Counted from the stretch's first letter, positions 1 to 7,674 are shown. The stretch is DNA of 16,345 bases from Fervidobacterium sp. (GCA_003526765.1 DPXZ01000069.1:1-16345); one strand, 5' to 3'. Program-made: numbers and translations. Notes: a model not told the origin generated them from the sequence alone.

Positions 1-139
1 GCGAATTTGTAACTCCATTTAGTGCAGAAACAACTATGACAAATGGTTCATTGTACATTCTGATTACTTCCAGTATCGTTGAAAGATCACTCCGCCGCCT
101 TAGATTTGAACCACCGAATTTAAGCACAGTTTTGTCCAT
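1..139 (-). CDS. Aspartate kinase, N-terminal 46 codons (partial, runs off left edge)
   Basis: The visible product starts MDKTVLKFGGSNLRR and reaches VIVVSALNGVTNS before the window ends. The KFGGSN segment at residues 7-12 is the amino-acid-kinase nucleotide-binding motif of aspartokinases, and VVSALNGVTN near residue 36-45 matches the following conserved VVSA-x-GVTN strand and turn. The enzyme phosphorylates aspartate, the first step towards lysine, threonine, methionine and diaminopimelate, in the cytoplasm. The ATG at 139-137 is preceded by AGGAG at 152-148, which fixes the start. The catalytic core, the ACT regulatory domains and any fused homoserine dehydrogenase would lie beyond the left edge, so I cannot tell a mono-functional enzyme from a bifunctional ThrA-type one, and I give no symbol. 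The next gene to the right is divergent. Confidence 0.85.
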   Translation of the reverse strand, partial: MDKTVLKFGGSNLRRRSDLSTILEVIRMYNEPFVIVVSALNGVTNS

Positions 140-680
140 TTTTCCAGCTCCTCTTTTTGCAGTTGCATCGATAGATTTATTTGAAGGCTCCCCAAAGAAA
201 CTAAAGTAAGATAGAATACATTTTTTACAATTATAGACCATAAAACAATTTTTGGAAGTTAAGTTTGCCGTAGATATGGCGAGATATTCACATTCTAAAC
301 CCACTAAAAAGGAATATAGACGAATATCAAATAGGACGTATAGCGAACTATTTATTGTAGATCCAAATAAACGGTAAGAACGCTCTATTGAGATTTTCCA
401 ATTACCAATGTGAGAGGATACATTTGCAAAGTACTTCTCAAGGTAGAGAGTTTCCGGTCTTTGTCAAACAAATCATCCTTTCTGAACTTTTGTACAAGTG
501 AGAACAACATTTCTACCACCCCATCAGTTTGACTACATGTATTATATACTTCTGTTAGCGGAAGTAATCAAATATACCCAACGTAGAACGTAGGTTCTGA
601 AATGCAACATACCGAAATTGAATGTGATAATTATCAAGCTCATCTTCGCTGAGTATGTTCGAAATGCGTACTATCAATTG

Positions 681-708
681 TTGACAAGAATATACGAAAA
701 TATATAAT
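681..708 (+). promoter_or_regulatory. Sigma-A promoter upstream of the CDF gene
   Basis: A perfect -35 TTGACA (681-686) and a perfect -10 TATAAT (703-708) are separated by 16 bases. Transcription would start near 715, giving a leader of about 70 bases before the CDF start codon that contains the inverted repeat at 745-765. This is the best -35/-10 pair in the window. Confidence 0.7.
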
Positions 709-712
709 AGAC

Positions 713-738
713 TTGACAATAAAGCTCCGCAGTATAAA
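713..738 (+). promoter_or_regulatory. Possible second, weaker promoter for the CDF gene
   Basis: A second TTGACA (713-718) is followed by TATAAA (733-738), but the spacer is only 14 bases, shorter than sigma-A normally accepts. If used, its start near 745 would fall exactly at the inverted repeat. It may simply be a decoy of the stronger promoter just upstream. Confidence 0.3.
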
Positions 739-744
739 TTGGCA

Positions 745-765
745 ATTCAACATCGATTGTTGAAT
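745..765. promoter_or_regulatory. Perfect inverted repeat, candidate operator for the CDF gene
   Basis: Two perfect 8-base arms, ATTCAACA (745-752) and TGTTGAAT (758-765), flank a 5-base centre TCGAT. The repeat lies between the promoter(s) and the Shine-Dalgarno GGAGG at 774-778. Its length and symmetry suit a dimeric helix-turn-helix repressor such as a metal sensor, and a transporter of metal ions is the expected target. It could also form an RNA hairpin in the leader just before the ribosome site. The regulator is not encoded in this window. Confidence 0.5.
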
Positions 766-784
766 GCTAATTTGGAGGTAGAAG

Positions 785-1762
785 ATGAACGGAACGAATG
801 GAACACAGAGAGAAAATGAAAGTGCACATCATCACCATGACCATCATGGACATTCTCACAACCATGGTACGCTAGTCGATTCTGAAATAAGCGGTATTAG
901 ATTACTGTACGTCGTGTTGCTGAATTTTGGTATCACAGTTGCCGAATTGATCGGTGGATTGATAGCAGGTAGTTTATCTTTGATTTCTGATTCACTTCAC
1001 AATTTTAGTGATGCGATGTCGATCGTTGTCACATATTTAGCACACAAGATATCCTTGAGAGAACCTTCTGAGAAGAAGACCTTTGGATACAAACGTTCCA
1101 CCATTCTTGCAGCATTTCTTAATTCTCTTACTCTGCTAGTGATCGGTGGTTTCCTTATCAAAGAAGCTATCGAGAGATTTGCCAACCCACTAAGAGTCGG
1201 TAGTATAACGGTTATCTGGGTTGGCTCGATCGGATTGGTTGCCAATCTGTTGAGCATGTATCTGCTCAGAAAATGGTCTGGGAAAGATATGAACATAAGA
1301 TCAGCATACCTACACATGTTTACAGATGCGCTCTCTTCTGTCGTAGTCATACTCGGTGCAGTGATAATGAGCTTTTCAAATTTGAATTGGATTGACCCAT
1401 TACTCACAGTTCTCATAGCTGCTTATGTGATAAAAGAGAGTTTTGAAATACTAACTAAGTCTATCAACATTCTCATGCAATCTGCACCTGAGGTTGCCGA
1501 CGTGAACACGATAGTTGAGCAACTGAAAAAAATCGATGAGGTGCAGGATGTACATCACGTGCACATTTGGAGCCTGGATGAAAATACTGTTTTCTTTGAA
1601 GCACACATAAATCTCAAAGAAGATTTGCCGGTGAGCGAGACGATGAATATAGAAAGCAAGGTCAAAGATCAACTCAAGTCATTTAGCATCTCACACGTAA
1701 CGATACAATTTGAATACAATGGCTGTCCTGAGTGTGGTGTTATAGAAGAGTCTGATGTATAG
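785..1762 (+). CDS. Cation diffusion facilitator (CzcD/ZitB-type zinc exporter)
   Basis: A 325-residue membrane protein of the CDF family, which exports Zn2+ (and often Cd2+ or Co2+) in exchange for protons. A histidine-rich cytoplasmic tail (residues 15-28, ten His) precedes six predicted membrane spans between about 38 and 215. The intramembrane metal site is intact: His72-x3-Asp76 in the second span (SDSLHNFSD) and His177-x3-Asp181 in the fifth (HMFTD). This HD/HD set is the one associated with zinc specificity. Residues 235-312 form the usual cytoplasmic dimerisation domain with a HHVHIW segment (257-262). A C-terminal Cys-Pro-Glu-Cys (314-317) is an extra possible metal ligand pair. The start is supported by GGAGG at 774-778. 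The gene is transcribed alone and converges with the next gene 22 bases away. The substrate is inferred from the motif, not proven. Confidence 0.9.
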   Translation: MNGTNGTQRENESAHHHHDHHGHSHNHGTLVDSEISGIRLLYVVLLNFGITVAELIGGLIAGSLSLISDSLHNFSDAMSIVVTYLAHKISLREPSEKKTFGYKRSTILAAFLNSLTLLVIGGFLIKEAIERFANPLRVGSITVIWVGSIGLVANLLSMYLLRKWSGKDMNIRSAYLHMFTDALSSVVVILGAVIMSFSNLNWIDPLLTVLIAAYVIKESFEILTKSINILMQSAPEVADVNTIVEQLKKIDEVQDVHHVHIWSLDENTVFFEAHINLKEDLPVSETMNIESKVKDQLKSFSISHVTIQFEYNGCPECGVIEESDV

Positions 1763-1784
1763 CAATTAATGCATAAGTGACCGA

Positions 1785-2360
1785 TTATTCAACGATACCA
1801 GCTATACAAGTTGTGGTTTTTCGTGGTATCATGATACCTGAATCTAGTACAGTTATCTCACTATCTAAATTGAGTAACTCAACGTATTTTTTGTTCGTTC
1901 GAATATCTAAATCACCATAGCCGGGTGAAAATCTCATCGAGAGGGCTTTACCATTTTCTTTCTTGAATTTTTCTTCAAATGTATCGTTGAGTTTTTCAAG
2001 TGATTCCGATGCCCATGAATCGAGTAGGAAACTCAGATAGACCGAGAATTTGCTAAGTTCTTCTATTTTTTGGTCGATCTCTTTCCCAAGTGTAGAGATA
2101 AATATGAGAAATCTGTTGTATTTTGCAAATTGCGAGGGTATAGAATAATCTGGCAATTCAACCCTTTGAAATGTTCGCCAGAACAATTTCGGCTTTGCAC
2201 ATTCAAGGCCCAAGAGATAGATTTCATTGACATCTTTCATGATATTCTCATCGTTTATTGCCTCTGTGTATCTGATACCTGCCCTTGCAAGAAATAGTTT
2301 TTTTTCGGGCATGTAATCTGTTTTATCGGGAACAAATATGTTGGGTGTTTGTCCAGACAT
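1785..2360 (-). CDS. Stand-alone MetH activation-domain-like protein
   Basis: A 191-residue cytoplasmic protein resembling the C-terminal, AdoMet-binding activation domain of cobalamin-dependent methionine synthase, but without the homocysteine, folate or B12-binding modules. Recognisable pieces are STLGKEIDQKI (89-99), LLDSWASESLEKL (112-124), RFSPGY (143-148, the conserved R-x3-GY loop) and SGIMIPRKTTTCIAGI (174-189). From memory, Thermotoga maritima TM0269 is a comparable stand-alone protein. The likely role is reductive reactivation of oxidised cobalamin on a separate MetH-type subunit, but no metH is in the window, so this is inference. An in-frame TTG at 2375 would lengthen the protein by five codons, but it would lie upstream of the GGGAG ribosome site (about 2368-2372). 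The ATG at 2360 sits 8 bases after that site and was chosen. Confidence 0.8.
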   Translation of the reverse strand: MSGQTPNIFVPDKTDYMPEKKLFLARAGIRYTEAINDENIMKDVNEIYLLGLECAKPKLFWRTFQRVELPDYSIPSQFAKYNRFLIFISTLGKEIDQKIEELSKFSVYLSFLLDSWASESLEKLNDTFEEKFKKENGKALSMRFSPGYGDLDIRTNKKYVELLNLDSEITVLDSGIMIPRKTTTCIAGIVE

Positions 2361-2456
2361 TTTTCCATCTCCCAAGTTGGTGATTGAATTATTCTAATAA
2401 AGTATACACTGTCATTCGTTCAATGTAAATCGTTGAAGGTGCTTAGGAGGCTTTAG

Positions 2457-2942
2457 ATGAAAGAAACAATTAATGGCAAAATCGGTGTTGAAAATCTGGA
2501 TATATGTAAACAATGCGGCGGAAAATGTTGCAAGTCCTATCCTGGTCCCGCAACGCCTGATGATTTTGGAGCGCCGGATAGACAACGCATGTACGATGAA
2601 TTGTACACCTCACTGAAATCTGGTAGATGGACTGTCGATTGGATAGACCAAGAACAGGAACATTACTTCGTTAGACCGGTGGTGAAAGGATTCGAGTCGA
2701 GCGTTTTTGACCACAGGTACATGGGGGAATGTACCTTTCTCACACCGACCGGTTGTGAGCTTTCTTTCAAAAATAGACCGGAAAGTTGCAGAATGCTTGT
2801 ACCGAAGGTCAATGAAAGATGTGACCCACAAGGCTATACGAGGGCTTATGTAGTAAAGATGTGGCAGCCGTACATTGACGTACTGATAAAAGCTGCCACG
2901 GACGTTGAGAAATTCGATATGGATATTGACTTTAATTTGTGA
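2457..2942 (+). CDS. Small cysteine-rich protein of the YkgJ zinc/iron-chelating type
   Basis: A 161-residue soluble protein with eight cysteines at 17, 20, 24, 25, 92, 100, 111 and 122. The N-terminal C-x2-C-x3-CC cluster followed later by C-x7-C and C-x10-C is the pattern of the YkgJ-like CxxCxxCC family (PF03692), thought to bind zinc or an iron-sulfur cluster. The precise biochemical role of this family is not established. AGGAGG at 2445-2450 supports the ATG at 2457. It diverges from the MetH-activation-like gene (96 bases apart), so the two may share control; a link to cobalamin or sulfur metabolism is only a guess. Its TGA stop abuts the stop of nadE on the other strand with no base between them. 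Confidence 0.75.
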   Translation: MKETINGKIGVENLDICKQCGGKCCKSYPGPATPDDFGAPDRQRMYDELYTSLKSGRWTVDWIDQEQEHYFVRPVVKGFESSVFDHRYMGECTFLTPTGCELSFKNRPESCRMLVPKVNERCDPQGYTRAYVVKMWQPYIDVLIKAATDVEKFDMDIDFNL

Positions 2943-4694
2943 CTAGCTCTTTTTCCACTCTTTGAATGCGTTCGTTATTGGTAGCCGTCTGTCTTTTCCG
3001 AACGCCCTTGGTGTAATCTTCGGACCGGGCGGTGTTTGTCTGCGTTTGTATTCGTTCACATCTACCATCCAAGCTACTCTTTTCACTGTCTCTTCATCGA
3101 AGCCTTCTGCGATGATGTCTTGTACGCTGTAATCTTCCTCTACGTACATGCGTAATATCTCATCCAATACAGGATAAGGCGGCAGTTTGTCTTGGTCGGT
3201 TTGATTTTCTCTCAATTCAGCGCTCGGTGCCTTTTCAAAGACCCTTCTTGGTATTATCTCTTTACCTGCTTTCTCATTCACGTACTCTGCAAGTTCGTAC
3301 ACTAATGTCTTGTAAACATCTTTGATTACTGCATACCCACCTGCAGTGTCTCCGTAAAGTGTTGAATAACCAGTACTACTCTCACTTTTGTTGCCAGTTG
3401 TAAGTACGATCCAGCCGAATTTGTTCGATAAAGCCATAAGTATCACACCACGGATTCGCGCTTGTAAGTTTTCTTCGGTTGTGTCAAATGGCAATTCACC
3501 AAAGATCGGTTTGAACGTGTCCAGATATTTCTCGTACACATCTAATATCGGAATCGTCAAATATTTTATACCGAGGTTTTCCGATAGAAGTCTTGCATCT
3601 TCCTTACTATGTTCGGAAGAAAATGGGCCGGGCATTGAAACGCCAATTACGTTATCTTTCCCAAGTGCATCAACAGCTATGCATGCAACAAGAGAGCTAT
3701 CCATCCCACCACTGAGTCCGATGACTGCTTTCTTCATCCCATTTTTGGTGATGTAATCTCTCGTATTCAGTACAAGTGCATGGTACACCTCTGCAGCCTT
3801 TGGTAACGCTGTTTCTATTCTTTGATCGATCCTTGGCTTGTGTTCGGTATATTTGAAATCTATATCTAGCACTTCAAGCTCATTTATCGTTCTCTCATCG
3901 AGGTTGTGTTTATCTTGTCGTCGCCTCGGATCTCTGAGTCTTGCCTTATCTATGCTAACTAAATCAATATCGGCAATTAGAAAATCTTCCTCAAATTGCT
4001 TTGCTCTGGCTATTACTTCTCCGTTTTCCTTTATAACCAAACTTGCACCATCAAATGCCAGTTCATCTTGACCACCTACACAATTAACGTACGCAACGGC
4101 AGCTAAGTTATCGTTTGCTCTAACAGATAGCATACGTTCTCTCCAAGACAATTTCCCCATGTAATAGGGCGATGCAGATATGTTGATTATGATTTCAGCA
4201 TCTCCGACGAGTGCCTCCGTTCTGGCAGGACCACCGGGATACCAGATGTCTTCACATATCGTGATACCGATTTTCATACCCTTGAACGAGACAACAAGTG
4301 CCTTATCACCGTGCTGGAAATACCTCATCTCATCGAAAACACCGTAGTTTGGTAGATAATTCTTGTGGTACTTTCCCACAACTTTTCCATCGTGAAGAAC
4401 GGCCGCACCGTTGTATATGTCACCTTCTTCATCGACAAATCCGACGACAACCATCAAATTATCTGGCACGTGCGATGCAATGGTGCTGAGCGCTTCGATA
4501 TTCCTCTGTATGAAATGTGGTTTGAAGAGCAAATCTTCGGGTGGATATCCCGTGATTGTCAATTCCGGAAAGGCAAGTACATCCACTCCTGTTTTAACTG
4601 CTCTTTCAATTTGCTCAATTATTCGGCGTACGTTTCCATCAATATCACCAACTGTCGTATTGATCTGTGACAATCCCAGTCTTATTTTCCGCAC
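2943..4694 (-). CDS. nadE: Glutamine-dependent NAD+ synthetase
   Basis: A 583-residue two-domain enzyme converting nicotinate adenine dinucleotide, ATP and glutamine to NAD+, the last step of NAD biosynthesis. The N-terminal nitrilase-type glutaminase domain (about 1-270) carries the expected triad Glu44 (FPELTITGY), Lys111 (HKNYLPNYGVFDE) and Cys147 (ITICEDIW). The C-terminal synthetase domain (about 295-583) has the PP-loop SGGMDSS (328-334), GNKSE (435-439), and a YPVLDEIL segment at 507-514. Length and domain order are normal for the glutamine-using form. The start is GTG at 4694-4692, supported by GGAGG at 4707-4703. It lies 27 bases downstream of the RND-type gene and is probably cotranscribed with it. 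It converges with the YkgJ-type gene without an intergenic base, so any terminator must overlap coding sequence. Confidence 0.97.
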   Translation of the reverse strand: MRKIRLGLSQINTTVGDIDGNVRRIIEQIERAVKTGVDVLAFPELTITGYPPEDLLFKPHFIQRNIEALSTIASHVPDNLMVVVGFVDEEGDIYNGAAVLHDGKVVGKYHKNYLPNYGVFDEMRYFQHGDKALVVSFKGMKIGITICEDIWYPGGPARTEALVGDAEIIINISASPYYMGKLSWRERMLSVRANDNLAAVAYVNCVGGQDELAFDGASLVIKENGEVIARAKQFEEDFLIADIDLVSIDKARLRDPRRRQDKHNLDERTINELEVLDIDFKYTEHKPRIDQRIETALPKAAEVYHALVLNTRDYITKNGMKKAVIGLSGGMDSSLVACIAVDALGKDNVIGVSMPGPFSSEHSKEDARLLSENLGIKYLTIPILDVYEKYLDTFKPIFGELPFDTTEENLQARIRGVILMALSNKFGWIVLTTGNKSESSTGYSTLYGDTAGGYAVIKDVYKTLVYELAEYVNEKAGKEIIPRRVFEKAPSAELRENQTDQDKLPPYPVLDEILRMYVEEDYSVQDIIAEGFDEETVKRVAWMVDVNEYKRRQTPPGPKITPRAFGKDRRLPITNAFKEWKKS

Positions 4695-4721
4695 AAGCTA
4701 TTCCTCCCCCATACTGATTTG

Positions 4722-6797
4722 TCATTCATTTTTCTCTTTTGATTTCTTAACCGCCATCAACATGAATGGTAAGACAGTTAATGTAAGCAAAGTTGCCGTT
4801 GCAATGCCCAAGGAAACGAGAATGGCAACTCTCTTGAAGAGTACGAGCTCTCCACCGATAAGCATCGTCATGAATCCGCCGATTATCCCGAGTGCATTAC
4901 CAATGATCGAAGGACCAACATTTTTTACCGTAAGGAGTATGTCTCTTGTCCTATCGTATTCATGACCGATGTGTATGGAGTAATCTATCGCAAGCCCTAT
5001 GATTATACCTGAAGTTATTGCAGTTGAAATCTCCAATTTCATGCCAAATATCGCCATGTATACAAAGTTCATCACAGTAGCTATTATCACAGGACTAGTT
5101 AACTTAAGAGCTTCTGATATACGTCTGAAGACGATCCATATTGTTATGAATACTATTATCAGTGCGGCAAAGAGACTTTGAAGCTGGTTTATCAAGATGG
5201 TATCGTTCACTGCCTTCCAAATGAAAGGTGTACCTGCTAGGAAGTAGTTATATGGCAAATCTTTCAACGCACTTTCTATCAATTGTGTGACTTCTTCAAG
5301 GTGATCGCTGCCAGACTTTGTAAGATTGACTGTAAGCCTTATCGTCTTGGCGTCCGCTATGTAGTTTCTAAGTAACGGCTGACTTCTAGCTGCAAGCGTA
5401 AGTAATGTGATTGGGACATCGGTTGGAAAGTCCACATTTGTTATATACTCTGAATTTGATAGATCAGCGATTATCTTCTCTATGTTCGCATTGTCACCAG
5501 GTAAGAATATTCCTGCAGGCTTTTCCAAAACTATGTATATGCTATCGCGTAGTTCAAATTTCTCCTCCAACAATTTGTATCCCACATTTATATCTGAGTT
5601 CTTTGAGAAGTAGTCCGTGCTTGTAAGACCAATCTTGATCTTTGAAATCAAAAATGGTGACGAAATCAATGCGGCAACTATGATCACGATAATTACCCAA
5701 GTAGCTTTCTTTCCTATGAAATGAATGCCAAGGTCTCTTGGTTTATTTTTGGATTTCCTGCTTGCTTGTTTGAGGAGCTCACCACCAACTGTCAAAGTTA
5801 AAACAAAATCAAGAAATAAACCTACGGAGACATATATACCAAATTCTCTGAACGCGGGGATTGTAACAAACACAAAAGAACCAAATCCGACAGCAGTTGT
5901 CAACATTGAGAGGAATATGGGTTTGTAGATTTCCCTTTTTGCATCCTCATCTCTGAACAACGAGTTGTAGTAATGTAGTGGATAAGCCGAGCCTATGATT
6001 ATGAGAAACGATGGAATCATTGCAGTGAGCATATTTAGTACACCATTGAGTGAGAAAAGAATACCGAGTGTAAACAATGAAGCTAATAAAGGAATGAAAA
6101 GCGATATAAGTGCAGCTCTAACACTTCGAGTCTGATAGTAGAATATGATGAATATAACTAAGAACATCACTATTGGATAAAAGTACATCGAACGCTGCAA
6201 CTCATCGAAAAGCATGTTATTTACGGAAGCTTCAGATATCACTATCACGGGCTCGCTCTTCAAATTGTTCGTTATCTTCCTTACGGCAGCTTCTACTTCA
6301 TTTTCGTTCTTTGCATTTGTATTCAAAACGGTCAGTAACATCGCGTAATTTTTGTCATTGGAGACAAATGTCTTTAGATTCGAAGGTAGATCCTCAAAAT
6401 CTATAGCATCATCAACAATGTGCACGCTTGTACCGGGATAGTTCAGTACGGATATCACCATTTCTACATTTTCCATCTTCTCGATCTTTTCTTGAAGAGT
6501 CCTCAAACCTGACAATGCACCTGGAGTGTCGAGTGGTACAGGTGATTTGTATATAACACTCACATTTGTTAGATCTCCAAATTTGGAACTCATCTTCATT
6601 TCATTTTGAAGCGCAGGATTGTCTATTTCCGAAATGGGCCTTCCCGGCTTGTATCCTGGTAGGAAGGTTTCTATGCGTGTTTCGATCCGTGCATTGCCTA
6701 CTATTATTACCAACGACAAGATCAATAACAGCACAGAAATTATTGTGAATTTGTACTCGTAAACTTTATCCAGAAATTTTGAAAGTGCATTTGGCAC
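4722..6797 (-). CDS. RND/MMPL superfamily membrane protein (putative exporter)
   Basis: A 691-residue protein with the duplicated RND layout: one N-terminal span (about 17-34), a large outer loop (35-204), five clustered spans (about 205-345), then span 7 (366-386), a second large loop (387-538) and five spans (540-680). This is the shorter MMPL/HAE3-like type used for lipids, hopanoids or other hydrophobic compounds rather than the AcrB type. In the second half, span 10 ends GLAIDYSIHIGHEY with Asp605 in the usual proton-relay position. The corresponding place in the first half reads GSAYPLHYYN (269-278) and has no acidic residue. The substrate cannot be deduced. The start is GTG at 6797-6795 with GGAGG at 6810-6806. 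It follows the SDR gene by 73 bases and precedes nadE by 27 bases on the same strand. Confidence 0.85.
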   Translation of the reverse strand: MPNALSKFLDKVYEYKFTIISVLLLILSLVIIVGNARIETRIETFLPGYKPGRPISEIDNPALQNEMKMSSKFGDLTNVSVIYKSPVPLDTPGALSGLRTLQEKIEKMENVEMVISVLNYPGTSVHIVDDAIDFEDLPSNLKTFVSNDKNYAMLLTVLNTNAKNENEVEAAVRKITNNLKSEPVIVISEASVNNMLFDELQRSMYFYPIVMFLVIFIIFYYQTRSVRAALISLFIPLLASLFTLGILFSLNGVLNMLTAMIPSFLIIIGSAYPLHYYNSLFRDEDAKREIYKPIFLSMLTTAVGFGSFVFVTIPAFREFGIYVSVGLFLDFVLTLTVGGELLKQASRKSKNKPRDLGIHFIGKKATWVIIVIIVAALISSPFLISKIKIGLTSTDYFSKNSDINVGYKLLEEKFELRDSIYIVLEKPAGIFLPGDNANIEKIIADLSNSEYITNVDFPTDVPITLLTLAARSQPLLRNYIADAKTIRLTVNLTKSGSDHLEEVTQLIESALKDLPYNYFLAGTPFIWKAVNDTILINQLQSLFAALIIVFITIWIVFRRISEALKLTSPVIIATVMNFVYMAIFGMKLEISTAITSGIIIGLAIDYSIHIGHEYDRTRDILLTVKNVGPSIIGNALGIIGGFMTMLIGGELVLFKRVAILVSLGIATATLLTLTVLPFMLMAVKKSKEKNE

Positions 6798-6806
6798 GGC
6801 AGTGCC
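6793..6806 (-). promoter_or_regulatory. Small hairpin covering the start codon of the RND-type gene
   Basis: On the minus strand GGCAC (6806-6802), loop TGCC and GTGCC (6797-6793) form a 5-bp GC-rich stem. The GTG start codon lies in the 3' arm, and the 5' arm touches the last G of the Shine-Dalgarno GGAGG (6810-6806). It could reduce initiation, but five base pairs are easily chance. Confidence 0.25.
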
Positions 6807-6870
6807 CTCCTTTTTTGCTTTAACAGATCAGCGTTTGACTTGTAGTATACAATAATATACACATTACTTG

Positions 6871-7614
6871 TTATATGTAAATCATTTTCTTTGTCATCCC
6901 ACCATCAACCACAAAGTATTGTCCAGTTATGAATCCACTCTTTTCATCGTCAATCAAGAACTCTATTAAATTGGCGATGTCTTCCACCACCCCAGCTCTT
7001 CCAGTTAGATGCTGTTTATGGTCTTGTTCAGTGACTTGTTCATTTTCGTGCAATATCCAACCGGGACAGATTGCGTTAACGCGGACACTTGGACCCAACG
7101 AATTTGCAAGTGCATGCGTGAGTCCTAAGATTCCAGCCTTTGAGGCACTGTATGCCTCATTGCCCGGCTCTGACATAAGTGCCCTTGTTGATGAGATATT
7201 TACTATTGCACCTCTTCCGGGATTTTCCAACATCAATGGAACACCGAACCTTGCCATCAGAAAATAGCCTGTCAAATTCACATCGATTGCACGCTTCCAC
7301 TCTCCAACGCTTAAATCCAGAAAATTTTTGAATTGCCCAATAGCCGCATTGTTTACAATCGCATCTAACCTACCAAATCGCTCTTTCAATTCTATGTAGA
7401 ATTCTGCCACGGCATATTCATCTGAAACATCTCCAACGTACAAAAACGCATTCCCACTTTCTTTCTGTGGAAAGTTATCCAAGGCTCTCTTGTCGTGATC
7501 AATTATTCCAACTTGCCACCCGTTGTTAAGAAATTTCAGTGCCACTCCTTTACCTATATTATTTGCTCCGCCACTGATAACGATAACTTTCCTTTCAACT
7601 TTTCCTTCTGTCAT
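6871..7614 (-). CDS. Short-chain dehydrogenase/reductase, NAD(H)-type
   Basis: A 247-residue classical SDR. The cofactor motif is SGGANNIGKG (14-23) in place of the commoner TGxxxGIG. Asp39 at the end of the second strand (GIIDHD) favours NAD(H) over NADP(H). NNAA (88-91), Asn113, Ser141/Ser142, and Tyr155-x3-Lys159 (YSASK) give a complete catalytic tetrad. PGWI (184-187) and the C-terminal VDGGM (236-240) are also typical. The oxidoreductase substrate is not predictable from these motifs; FabG-like or sugar/alcohol dehydrogenase roles are possible, and the neighbours do not decide it. The ATG at 7614 has only a weak ribosome site, GGGTGA, in a tandemly repeated leader. The SDR may be the first gene of a run SDR, RND-type, nadE. 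Confidence 0.88.
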   Translation of the reverse strand: MTEGKVERKVIVISGGANNIGKGVALKFLNNGWQVGIIDHDKRALDNFPQKESGNAFLYVGDVSDEYAVAEFYIELKERFGRLDAIVNNAAIGQFKNFLDLSVGEWKRAIDVNLTGYFLMARFGVPLMLENPGRGAIVNISSTRALMSEPGNEAYSASKAGILGLTHALANSLGPSVRVNAICPGWILHENEQVTEQDHKQHLTGRAGVVEDIANLIEFLIDDEKSGFITGQYFVVDGGMTKKMIYI

Positions 7615-7620
7615 ATATTT

Positions 7621-7640
7621 TCACCCACTTTCACCCACTT
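7621..7640 (-). repeat. Tandem 10-base duplication in the SDR leader
   Basis: The unit TCACCCACTT (plus strand) occurs twice without a gap, followed by a third partial copy, TTCAC. On the minus strand this places two GTGGGTGAAA copies before the start codon, so the weak GGGTGA ribosome site is present twice, once close to the ATG and once 10 bases further out. It is probably a slippage product; a translational effect is possible. Confidence 0.6.
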
Positions 7641-7674
7641 TTCACATTCTAATTGTTGTAAACTAGCATAATAA

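Larger units (their letters stand above)
140..784. other. Long intergenic region between divergent aspartokinase and CDF genes
   Basis: About 645 bases without a gene I can support. The left side holds the aspartokinase leader, including a TATAAT at 235-230 on the minus strand without a clear -35. The right side (681-784) holds the promoters and operator-like repeat listed separately. In between, two minus-strand frames stay open for an unusual length: roughly 741-553, ending in TAA, and 567-388, ending in TAG. Neither has a start with a Shine-Dalgarno sequence, and I recognise no family in either translation. This could be the remains of a decayed gene or insertion element, or chance. Confidence 0.5.

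Noticed and set aside
745..765. Assignment of the palindrome to a specific family (ArsR/SmtB or CIRCE)
   Set aside because: The half-sites do not match CIRCE (TTAGCACTC), and their order is opposite to that expected for ArsR/SmtB, so it is reported only as a candidate operator.
997..1416. Open minus-strand frame opposite the CDF gene
   Set aside because: It lies wholly inside a confidently identified gene, and its composition is that of an antisense shadow.
2376..2456. Divergent promoters between the MetH-activation-like and YkgJ-type genes
   Set aside because: TATACA/TATACT-like hexamers exist on both strands around 2403-2408, but the distances to TTGAAT/TTGAAC (11-13 bases) are too short to support a call.
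4411..4965. Open plus-strand frame of 184 codons opposite nadE and the end of the RND-type gene
   Set aside because: It spans two real genes on the other strand, has Ser/Thr/Pro-rich shadow composition and no ribosome site.
6844..6872. Promoter for the RND-type gene in the 73-base gap after the SDR gene (TATACT at 6849-6844)
   Set aside because: There is no acceptable -35 and no proper TGN; read-through from the SDR promoter is equally likely.
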